This document shows, piece after piece, positions 1-4,525 of a DNA stretch of 5,688 bases. The position numbers were made by a program, and so were the translations under genes. Within the stretch, counting starts at the first letter, position 1. Each line of letters starts with the position of its first letter. Origin of the DNA: Mageeibacillus sp. UBA3708 (GTDB lineage: Bacteria > Bacillota > Clostridia > Saccharofermentanales > Saccharofermentanaceae); NCBI GenBank assembly GCA_002371375.1, contig DFIB01000009.1:1-5688 (forward strand), in the 5' to 3' direction. The notes under the pieces were generated by a model that searched no databases, was not told the DNA's origin, and saw only the letters and a list, made by a program, of their open reading frames with translations.

Positions 1-239
1 GCACCCGCATCCTCAAGACTCTTCAGGAACTTAAGGTACCTCTTGTGCCACTTATACTCGGTCATCTTCTCCATGTACATCCAGTCGCTCGCATCCAGAT
101 CAAATTCATGAACAAAGTCACCCTCTTCGATCCTCCTCTTGATTTCAACAATAGGAATCGTTTTGTCGAATTCATGTATGATCTTGATAAACTTAACCGG
201 CTTTTCTGTTGTGTGAAGTTTTATTCGAACAATAGACAT
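1..239 (-). CDS. Small hypothetical protein, L7/L12-like fold suspected (3' end beyond window)
   Basis: The reading frame is open from an ATG at 239 to the left edge (79 complete codons), so only the N-terminal part is seen. GAGGAG sits 7 bases before the ATG and supports this start. The protein begins MSIVRIKLHTTEKPVKFIKI and then has a charged alternating helix/strand pattern (IPIVEIKRRIEEGDFVHEFD around residues 29-48), followed by an aromatic, lysine-rich stretch. The pattern of a short beta strand, a helix with conserved-looking K/R-R-I-E and then a strand resembles small clostridial proteins with a ribosomal L7/L12 C-terminal-like fold; this is inference from the pattern, not a recognised match. 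It starts 3 bases after the truncated hicB-like gene and its RBS lies inside that gene's last codons, so the two are probably co-transcribed and translationally coupled. Function unknown. Confidence 0.75.
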   Translation of the reverse strand, partial: MSIVRIKLHTTEKPVKFIKIIHEFDKTIPIVEIKRRIEEGDFVHEFDLDASDWMYMEKMTEYKWHKRYLKFLKSLEDAG

Positions 240-242
240 TTC

Positions 243-434
243 TTATCTCCTCATCTCATCGCAAAAAACCAAATAGTCATCAACCGCAGCATGAAATTCT
301 TCGATTATCTTCTCTTCATCACTGCTCTCAAAAGTGACCAGATCATCTATACCTTCAATCCTGCCGTGGTATATCTTCTCATCTTCACTGTATTGAACCT
401 TAGCGATATAGCCTTTGTATTCTTCAACATCCAT
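243..434 (-). CDS. HicB-like antitoxin, truncated (orphan)
   Basis: A 63-residue protein. The ATG at 434 is preferred over the upstream in-frame start at 482 because GGGAGG lies about 10 bases before it. The sequence YKGYIAKVQYSEDE, then YHGRIEGIDDLVTFES, then EEFHAAVDDYLVFCDE is the typical partial RNase H-like core of type II HicB antitoxins, which bind the HicA mRNA-interferase toxin. Usual family members are about 100-115 residues: this core is followed by a C-terminal ribbon-helix-helix or HTH domain that binds the operator. Here the protein stops right after the FCDE helix (residues 57-60) with MRR, so the DNA-binding part is absent. No hicA-like double-stranded-RNA-binding-fold ORF is visible upstream, where hicA normally sits; a broken unrelated gene is there instead. 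It could still bind a HicA encoded elsewhere, or be a relic. Family call is confident; function is not. Confidence 0.85.
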   Translation of the reverse strand: MDVEEYKGYIAKVQYSEDEKIYHGRIEGIDDLVTFESSDEEKIIEEFHAAVDDYLVFCDEMRR

Positions 435-468
435 CTTTGTTATTCCTCCCTTTTTATTCAGTACTAAT

Positions 469-709
469 TTAGTTACAACCATCTCTATACTTCCAAAAAG
501 ACGTTACCGGATTTGCATTCCCATATTTGAAAAGACCCGCTACTGACTTGCCGACGTAACGCCGGCGGACAGGAGCGTCAGCGACCTTCCCTCCAAATGC
601 CGCGTGTGCAATCGTATAAAGTTTCAGAAGATATCCCCTCATAATACGATCTGTTGATTTTAATGACGACTATGTTTTCTGTTATATCTTCAAGCGATAT
701 AAAGTCCAT
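469..709 (-). pseudogene. Remnant of a conserved hypothetical gene with internal deletion and frameshift
   Basis: An ATG at 709 with AGGAG 6 bases upstream opens a 43-codon frame ending at a TGA (578-580). It contains IVVIKINRSYYEGISSETLY then DCTRGIWR, the N-terminal signature (as I recall it) of a conserved bacterial hypothetical family, usually about 120-200 residues. One base out of frame, the sequence resumes as GKVADAPVRRRYVGKSVAGL then FKYGNANPV and ends at a TAA (469-471). This is the usual C-terminus of the same family (R-Y-V-G-K-S-V, then G-x-A-N-P-V). The roughly 50-60 residues that normally join the two blocks are missing and the blocks are out of frame, so an internal deletion not divisible by three has killed the gene. 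The junction lies around 583-595. The family is recalled from memory and has no function I can name. Confidence 0.75.
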
Positions 710-771
710 TCCTAACTCCTGTATTCTGATTGACCCCTGCTGTTCTCAATTCTCTTCACTCAAATACATCC

Positions 772-2019
772 TCACAACCCCACCATCCCAACAGGACAAT
801 AGTAGGATGACCTGTTGAGGGGCATGAGCGAATCTCCCGTGTCGATGATAAGGCCGGGGGCAATCGGCATCTTGTATTGTTTGAGGATGTCAAAATTCTT
901 GTCTGCGTTGTCTTTGCCGATGCCCTTTTTTATCTCGATCGGATAGATGGTATGATTTGCGATGTAGATGATGTCCACTTCCTTCTGATCACGGTCTCTG
1001 TAGTAATAGAGGGTGTACTCGATTCTTTGGCCGGCGTTTCGTATGCTCTTTACCATCTCGCTTACGACATATGTCTCAAAGAACGCGCCTGCCATAGGGG
1101 ATGCCTCCAGGATCCGTGAATCAGACCAGCCGCAAAGGTAAGCGCAAAGTCCCGTGTCCAGGAAATACAGTTTGGGCGACTTTGTGATTCGCTTGGACAG
1201 ATTGGTAGCATACGGCTGCAGCAGCATTATTATTCCTGACGCCTCCAGAATGGAGATCCAGCTTTTTGCTGTTCGGGAGTCGATGCCGACAGCCCTGCCG
1301 ATCTCGGCAAAATCAACCTGCTGACCCGTTCTCAGCGAGACGATCATCAGGAACCGCCTGAAATCATCCAGCTTGCCGACGTTGATCAGCCTGCTGACAT
1401 CTTTCTCCAGATACGTTGTTATGTAGCTGTCAAAGAACGTCGTTCTGTCGATGTTATTGATCCAATACTCCGGCATACCGCCCTTGTATATCTCCTCGAA
1501 AACATCAAATCTGTTCTTGTATACAAACCGCGATTTCTTCTCTCTCAGCAGGTTGATGTCTGGAACAAACATGTCACCTTCGATCTGTTGTTTCTCGCAT
1601 GCGCTCAAAGAGCCAACTTCAATAATAGCAGTTCTTCCTGCCAGGGACTCAGATGCTTTCTGCCTGATCTTATGAGTGTTGGAACCGGTTAGGATGTACA
1701 TCAGGTCAACACTCCCGCCGGTCTTCACAGATTGCAGTTTTGCCTCGTCTATCCTGATCTTGATAGCCTCCATCAGCGCGTCCGCCTTCTGAATCTCGTC
1801 AATGATCAAGGGAACACCGTGAGACTCGAGAAAAAGTTCCGGGTCCCGGACTGCAAGTTCTCTTTCCCTGCTGTTATCCAGACTCACGTACTCGACGCCG
1901 TCAAACAGGTTCCTAACCATGGTGGATTTGCCCGTCTGTCTGGCACCGTAAAGCGTAATGCATGCAAATTCCTCTGCCGCCTTAAGAATCGTCTTCTCTA
2001 ATTGCCTGTGATAATACAC
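772..2019 (-). CDS. AAA+ ATPase with C-terminal DUF4143 (nuclease-like) domain
   Basis: A 415-residue protein, full length for the family. It starts at a GTG (2019) with AGGAGG 8 bases upstream. Walker A is GARQTGKST (residues 25-33), Walker B PLIIDE (70-75), and a sensor-1-like ILTGSN is at 109-114. The wHTH-like segment VDFAEIGRAVGIDSRTAKSW spans 235-254, followed by KLYFLDTGLCAYL (283-295). The C-terminus has the DUF4143 pattern of a PD-(D/E)xK-like fold: FFETYVVSE (E315), KEVDIIY (D349) and PIEIKKG (E362, K364), so the putative active-site residues are present. Such ATPases are widespread in Clostridia, Bacteroidota and archaea, often as lone accessory genes; their biological role is unsettled. 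The gene is monocistronic at its 5' end, with a promoter overlapped by a palindrome; downstream genes follow after 62 bases with no clear terminator, so read-through is possible. A DNA-processing, defence or addiction role is speculation. Confidence 0.95.
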   Translation of the reverse strand: MYYHRQLEKTILKAAEEFACITLYGARQTGKSTMVRNLFDGVEYVSLDNSRERELAVRDPELFLESHGVPLIIDEIQKADALMEAIKIRIDEAKLQSVKTGGSVDLMYILTGSNTHKIRQKASESLAGRTAIIEVGSLSACEKQQIEGDMFVPDINLLREKKSRFVYKNRFDVFEEIYKGGMPEYWINNIDRTTFFDSYITTYLEKDVSRLINVGKLDDFRRFLMIVSLRTGQQVDFAEIGRAVGIDSRTAKSWISILEASGIIMLLQPYATNLSKRITKSPKLYFLDTGLCAYLCGWSDSRILEASPMAGAFFETYVVSEMVKSIRNAGQRIEYTLYYYRDRDQKEVDIIYIANHTIYPIEIKKGIGKDNADKNFDILKQYKMPIAPGLIIDTGDSLMPLNRSSYYCPVGMVGL

Positions 2020-2049
2020 GGTATCACCCTCCTGCCTTATCTTACGCTG

Positions 2050-2078
2050 ATTATAACCCAGCCTTTCGGCAAAAACAA
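2050..2078 (-). promoter_or_regulatory. Sigma-A-type promoter of the AAA+ ATPase gene
   Basis: On the minus strand, a perfect TATAAT (-10) is at 2055-2050 and TTGTTT (-35) at 2078-2073, with a 17-base spacer. The -10 box ends 30 bases before the GTG start. The -35 box lies inside the palindrome at 2068-2099. Confidence 0.75.
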
Positions 2079-2099
2079 CAATGCATTGTCATTTTTGCC
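2068..2099. promoter_or_regulatory. 32-bp palindrome, probable operator of the ATPase gene
   Basis: Arms GGCAAAAA and TTTTTGCC flank a perfect 12-bp palindromic centre, ACAATGCATTGT. Only the two CA dinucleotides at the joints break the symmetry, so 28 of 32 positions are self-complementary. It covers the -35 box and the region just upstream, the position expected for a repressor or autoregulator. There is no T-run in the right place for a terminator. Which protein binds is unknown; the ATPase itself, with its wHTH-like segment, is one candidate. Confidence 0.65.
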
Positions 2100-2198
2100 A
2101 AAGTATAAATGTAATACTTATTAACCTCTCATCTCCAACACAACAACAGCAACCCAAACCCCATCACACCTATCCAATAAACAACTCAATTATTCATA

Positions 2199-2227
2199 TG
2201 CAAACATCCGTTCTATTATGCTATAAT
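2199..2227 (+). promoter_or_regulatory. Promoter of the small membrane peptide mRNA (extended -10)
   Basis: TGCTATAAT at 2219-2227 is an extended -10 element with a perfect hexamer (2222-2227). The -35 position (2199-2204, TGCAAA) is poor, as is common for extended -10 promoters. Transcription would start near 2234, giving a leader of about 80 bases before the ATG at 2315. Confidence 0.65.
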
Positions 2228-2233
2228 CTTATT

Positions 2234-2314
2234 GGCGCAGGCTGCTAATGGGCGGTTGCCTTTCTTTTTATTTGCCCCTGCTTGCAGGGAGTAACAGAAA
2301 GGAGGGCTGCGGAG
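2234..2314 (+). promoter_or_regulatory. Structured leader of the putative toxin mRNA
   Basis: The leader contains GCGCAG (2235-2240), GGCGGTTGCCTTTC (2251-2264), TTTTTATTTGC (2265-2275), a small CCCTGC/GCAGGG hairpin (2276-2289) and the ribosome binding site AAAGGAGG (2298-2305). CCTTTC (2259-2264) is complementary to GAAAGG (2297-2302), so the leader can cover its own Shine-Dalgarno sequence. The first three blocks also occur, in inverted orientation, in each antisense RNA unit downstream and are complementary to the mRNA's own 3' region. Pairing was judged by eye, not computed. Confidence 0.55.
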
Positions 2315-2443
2315 ATGACAGACATTGAGATTATTTCGATCGTAATAGGCATTATTACCCTTGTTATAGCTTCAATGACACTGTTGTTGAAGCTATTGGC
2401 GTTCCTGATCGAGTTCTTTGACGCTCGGTACAGACGCAAATAA
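2315..2443 (+). CDS. Small single-span membrane peptide, putative type I toxin
   Basis: A 42-residue ORF with AAAGGAGG 9 bases before its ATG. The N-terminus is short and acidic (MTDIE), residues 6-32 are almost wholly Ile/Val/Leu/Ala/Met with one lysine (K26), and the C-terminus is basic (R38, R40, R41, K42). This is the layout of Firmicute type I toxins of the Fst/TxpA/holin-like group, which damage or depolarise the membrane when over-made. It is the only convincing plus-strand gene. Its stop codon lies at the edge of the first of three repeat units, each encoding an antisense-type RNA on the other strand with a terminator just beyond this stop. Toxicity is inferred from length, charge pattern and context; I cannot assign it to a named family. 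An alternative is a harmless small membrane peptide. Confidence 0.75.
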   Translation: MTDIEIISIVIGIITLVIASMTLLLKLLAFLIEFFDARYRRK

Positions 2444-2482
2444 AAACTCACCCATTTGGACCGTATTCCTTTGGGGTGAGTT
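2437..2482 (-). terminator. Rho-independent terminator of antisense RNA copy 1
   Basis: On the minus strand, AACTCACCC (2482-2474) pairs with GGGTGAGTT (2453-2445) and is followed by a T-rich tail ending TTTTTATTT. On the plus strand the same hairpin is followed by AATCT, so it is a poor terminator for the toxin mRNA. Confidence 0.8.
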
Positions 2483-2530
2483 AATCTAACCTATTCGAAA
2501 GGCAACCGTCCTTGCGGACTGCGCTTTCTT
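2437..2530 (-). ncRNA. Antisense RNA copy 1 (putative type I antitoxin)
   Basis: A predicted transcript of about 94 bases from near 2530 to the T-run at 2446-2437, fully complementary to the mRNA just downstream of, and touching, the toxin stop codon. Its 5' part folds as GAAAG...CTTTC around a GTCC-GCAA-GGAC hairpin with a GNRA-type loop; its 3' end is the rho-independent terminator. It also carries UCCGCA and CCUUUC, which can pair colinearly with UGCGGA (2308-2313) and GAAAGG (2297-2302) around the toxin ribosome binding site. This is the only copy that overlaps the toxin gene end. Boundaries are inferred from promoter and terminator signals. Confidence 0.7.
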
Positions 2531-2536
2531 ACGCAT

Positions 2537-2565
2537 ATTTTATCATTCGACGAACATTTATTCAA
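2537..2565 (-). promoter_or_regulatory. Promoter of antisense RNA copy 1
   Basis: Minus strand TTGAAT (2565-2560), 17-base spacer, TAAAAT (2542-2537). Confidence 0.75.
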
Positions 2566-2582
2566 CAACCGTGATAAAGACG

Positions 2583-2629
2583 CAAATAAAAACTCACCCA
2601 TTCGGACCGGTAATCCTTTTGGGTGAGTT
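2583..2629 (-). terminator. Rho-independent terminator of antisense RNA copy 2
   Basis: Minus strand AACTCACCC (2629-2621) pairs with GGGTGAGTT (2599-2591); a further A-T pair extends the stem to 10 bp, and the T-run follows immediately. Confidence 0.8.
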
Positions 2630-2677
2630 AATATAACCCACATGAAAGGCAACCGTCCTTGCGGACTGCGCTTTCTT
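2583..2677 (-). ncRNA. Antisense RNA copy 2
   Basis: Same architecture as copy 1: predicted start near 2677, the GTCC-GCAA-GGAC hairpin within GAAAG/CTTTC, then the terminator. It does not overlap the toxin ORF. It would be cis-antisense only to a toxin mRNA that reads through copy 1, and would otherwise act in trans through the shared segments. The sequence between hairpin and terminator and the terminator loop differ from copy 1, but the stem is kept. Confidence 0.65.
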
Positions 2678-2683
2678 ACGCAT

Positions 2684-2712
2684 ATTCTATCATTCGACGA
2701 ACATTTATTCAA
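2684..2712 (-). promoter_or_regulatory. Promoter of antisense RNA copy 2
   Basis: Minus strand TTGAAT (2712-2707), 17-base spacer, TAGAAT (2689-2684). Confidence 0.75.
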
Positions 2713-2729
2713 CAACCGTGGTACAGACG

Positions 2730-2776
2730 CAAATAAAAACTCACCCATTCGGACCGGTAATCCTTTTGGGTGAGTT
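2730..2776 (-). terminator. Rho-independent terminator of antisense RNA copy 3
   Basis: Minus strand AACTCACCC (2776-2768) pairs with GGGTGAGTT (2746-2738), followed by TTTTTATTT. It is the first terminator downstream of the esterase gene. Confidence 0.8.
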
Positions 2777-2825
2777 AATATAACCCACATGAAAGGCAAC
2801 CGTCCTTGCGGACTGCGCTTTCCTT
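2730..2825 (-). ncRNA. Antisense RNA copy 3
   Basis: Predicted start near 2825, ending in the terminator at 2776-2738. The body is almost identical to copy 2, but the first bases differ from the other two copies (CATAAGG before AAAGCGCAG, against CGTAAG). The upstream promoter spacer has also diverged while the two hexamers have not. Transcripts of the esterase operon would run into this copy, so its terminator may also end that operon. Confidence 0.65.
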
Positions 2826-2831
2826 ATGTTT

Positions 2832-2860
2832 ATTCTATCATTCGACAAGTATTTATTCAA
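2832..2860 (-). promoter_or_regulatory. Promoter of antisense RNA copy 3
   Basis: Minus strand TTGAAT (2860-2855), 17-base spacer, TAGAAT (2837-2832). The spacer sequence differs from copies 1 and 2, but spacing and boxes are kept. Confidence 0.75.
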
Positions 2861-2884
2861 TAACTACGGTACAGACGCAACAAC

Positions 2885-3541
2885 TCACCCGATCACCCAC
2901 GCTATTCCTTTCGCGGTTCTGAGCGCAGGATCGTTGAAATGTCCGCCATGATTCAGTTCAAATAGCACATCGTAGCTTTTTGACGAGTAGATCTCTGATA
3001 TATCTCTCGTATTGTCTTCGACAGCAGCCATTACCGGATTCTTTGTCTTCGATTCGCGGTCGCCCAGCGAGAGGTAGACCCTCGATGGCGCTGCGGCGAA
3101 TTCATGTTCACAGACGTATTCGGAGAATCCGGGAAACCACAGCGAGCCCGAGCAAGCCGCGCAGCCGACGAACATGTCGGTCTTGTAGAGAGAATAAAGC
3201 GCGAATAGTCCGGCCATCGAATATCCTGCGATGTATATCGCGCGCGGCTGGAGACCGTATTCAGAACACACGGAAGGCACGATTGCGCTCACGAGCTCAG
3301 CAATATATTCATCCGCGCCGCCCCCGAAATCAGGTTCGCCTTTGAACACTGCCGGAGCCTTCCATGGGGAGAGCGCTTCGTTCCAGTCAGAAACAGTGAC
3401 AGCGAGCAACGAATACGGAGCACGAACAAGCTTGTCTAGTTCAAGCGCCACAGCCTCCCCCTCATCGCCAAAACAGTTCAGCACGACCAGAGGCGCTTCA
3501 CACGAAGATGCACGGCGGACAAGCTTTACCGTCCTGTTCAT
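2885..3541 (-). CDS. Alpha/beta-hydrolase fold protein, putative esterase
   Basis: A 218-residue cytoplasmic protein with no signal peptide. The nucleophile elbow G-Y-S-M-A-G (residues 106-111, Ser108) sits after AIYI, as in the strand-turn-helix of alpha/beta hydrolases. LSLGDRE (158-163, Asp161) is at the usual acid position, and NHGGHFNDP (197-205) supplies the histidine, probably His201. The arrangement and the GxSxAGLFALY pattern resemble the esterase D / Fes-like group, which includes carboxylesterases and siderophore esterases; the substrate cannot be told from the sequence. The ATG at 3541 has AGGAG 6 bases upstream and overlaps the stop of the upstream gene as ATGA, so the two are translationally coupled. 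The last codons (GGG TGA) lie in sequence matching the neighbouring repeat, so the native C-terminus may have been slightly altered. Confidence 0.85.
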   Translation of the reverse strand: MNRTVKLVRRASSCEAPLVVLNCFGDEGEAVALELDKLVRAPYSLLAVTVSDWNEALSPWKAPAVFKGEPDFGGGADEYIAELVSAIVPSVCSEYGLQPRAIYIAGYSMAGLFALYSLYKTDMFVGCAACSGSLWFPGFSEYVCEHEFAAAPSRVYLSLGDRESKTKNPVMAAVEDNTRDISEIYSSKSYDVLFELNHGGHFNDPALRTAKGIAWVIG

Positions 3542-4308
3542 ATGACTCTCCTGAGTGTCTTCTCATCACACTCAAAATGCTTGCCGATCTGTGCAGCGAT
3601 CCTGCTGTAAGACTCCGACGGCTTCTCGTTGTAGCGCGATGTCACGTGCTTATAGCCCCACTTGTATTCCGGCGGCGTCATCACCGCGACGGCCCAGCCG
3701 TACTCTTCTCCGCGCTTATTCAGCCGCGGCTTGAAGTCCTTAACTATCAGGTAGGTCTGCATCTGAAGCTTTGTGAGCGTACCTTCGAAATTCTTCTCGC
3801 CGCCCTTGCCAAAGCCGCCTCTATCCTTCATCTCGTGTGTATAAAGAGAAGACGTCACGCCCAGGTCCTCAAGCTTCTCGGTCTTCACGTCCCACATATC
3901 AACACCCGCAGGTACAAAAAGATCCACCAACAGCTTCTCGCGGTATCCCGCCTTCCCATCCTCATAGCGCGCATCGAAATCGTAGCCGTCCCGCCTGTAA
4001 TTTGCAAAATACGGAAACCACTTCTTCGATATGAACCCGGCACGCCCTCCAAAGAACTTGCCGTAAGCCACCTTGTCCGTCCTCGCGAGTACGGCTCTCC
4101 ACTCCCACGGATCAACGTCCTCATCACCGCTCCACCAGTCCGATACTGAGGTCATCTCCTCAACAGAGAACCCGGCAACATTGTTGCTGAACAGCGGAAG
4201 GAACCCGACCGACTCAATGACGGACAGCAGTTCTCCGCTGCTGCGGATACAGCCCTCATCGTCCCGGTCAAGGCCTTGCATATACCACTGTCCGTCGAGC
4301 ACATACAT
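3538..4308 (-). CDS. AlkZ-related-type conserved protein, function unknown
   Basis: A 256-residue soluble protein. The ATG at 4308 is chosen because GGGAGG lies 9 bases before it; the in-frame GTG at 4317 directly abuts that GGGAGG and is too close. Notable blocks are SDWWSGDEDVDPWEWR (56-71), KVAYGKFFGGRAGFISKKWF (79-98), PYFANYRRDGYDFDARYEDG (99-118), GGFGKGGEKNFEGTLTKLQM (164-183) and YGWAVAVMTPPEYKWGY (203-219). These match, from memory, clostridial proteins annotated as AlkZ-related, a loose relative of the AlkZ/YcaQ winged-helix DNA glycosylases. I see no QxQ-like catalytic motif of true AlkZ, so glycosylase activity should not be assumed. It is the first gene of a two-gene operon with the esterase. 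No strong promoter was found upstream; TACAAT near 4350-4345 on the minus strand is a weak -10 candidate. Confidence 0.8.
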   Translation of the reverse strand: MYVLDGQWYMQGLDRDDEGCIRSSGELLSVIESVGFLPLFSNNVAGFSVEEMTSVSDWWSGDEDVDPWEWRAVLARTDKVAYGKFFGGRAGFISKKWFPYFANYRRDGYDFDARYEDGKAGYREKLLVDLFVPAGVDMWDVKTEKLEDLGVTSSLYTHEMKDRGGFGKGGEKNFEGTLTKLQMQTYLIVKDFKPRLNKRGEEYGWAVAVMTPPEYKWGYKHVTSRYNEKPSESYSRIAAQIGKHFECDEKTLRRVI

Positions 4309-4466
4309 CAGGATCACCCTCCCAAAAGATTATCTGTTTATATTGTAGCGCATTTCAATCGGAGAAATGACGAGATCATCGATTTTTTTGCTCTTCAAGG
4401 AAGCTGTGGGACTATATGACGACACATTATTGCCTGTGGTAACGCACCTGTATCCGACCCTGAAGC

Positions 4467-4498
4467 AAAAAAATCCCGGCACAAACTCCCGTGCCGGA
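4467..4498 (-). terminator. Rho-independent terminator downstream of the lipoprotein gene
   Basis: Minus strand CCGGCAC (4497-4491), 8-base loop, GTGCCGG (4482-4476), then GATTTTTTT. It lies 28 bases beyond the lipoprotein stop and separates it from the AlkZ-related/esterase operon. Confidence 0.92.
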
Positions 4499-4525
4499 AC
4501 CATTCTAAGCTTATGAACCTGCCGC

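Larger units (their letters stand above)
2433..2873. repeat. Three tandem ~147-bp repeat units (antisense RNA array)
   Basis: Units start at GACGCAAATAAAAACTCACC: 2433-2578 (146 bp), 2579-2725 (147 bp) and 2726-2873 (148 bp). A fourth partial copy (GACGCA, then AACTCACCC) runs into the esterase stop at 2885. Units 2 and 3 are nearly identical over their first ~95 bases. Unit 1 differs mainly in the terminator loop and unit 3 in the promoter-distal end. The parts conserved in all three are the terminator stem, the hairpin with GAAAGGCAACCGTCCTTGCG and the -10/-35 boxes read on the minus strand, which suggests selection on the RNA gene and not on a protein. Confidence 0.9.

Noticed and set aside
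45..467. Plus-strand ORF of 140 codons at the left end
   Set aside because: Antisense to the hicB-like gene and its downstream neighbour. It has no RBS and an implausible composition.
551..567. GC-rich imperfect inverted repeat (GCCGACG-TAA-CGCCGGC)
   Set aside because: It lies in the pseudogene's C-terminal coding remnant, has one mismatch and no T-run, and is probably ordinary coding sequence.
2120..2198. C/A-rich, G-poor stretch between the two divergent promoters
   Set aside because: Compositionally odd, but no ORF, repeat or binding-site pattern could be supported.
2245..2451. Minus-strand ORF opposite the small membrane peptide
   Set aside because: No ribosome binding site. The plus-strand frame has a strong RBS, a promoter and a toxin-like charge pattern.
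2491..2799. A 102-codon minus-strand ORF with an internal protein repeat
   Set aside because: It exists only because two repeat units are 147 bp apart (a multiple of three). It has no RBS, crosses two terminators and promoters, and the third unit is out of phase. The conserved parts are RNA signals.
2433..2890. CRISPR-like array
   Set aside because: The units are directly adjacent ~147-bp tandem copies with no unique spacers and no cas genes.
3508..4149. Long plus-strand ORF (213 codons) opposite the AlkZ-related gene
   Set aside because: Shadow of the coding strand: no RBS and low-complexity arginine/leucine-rich composition. The minus-strand frame has recognisable conserved blocks.
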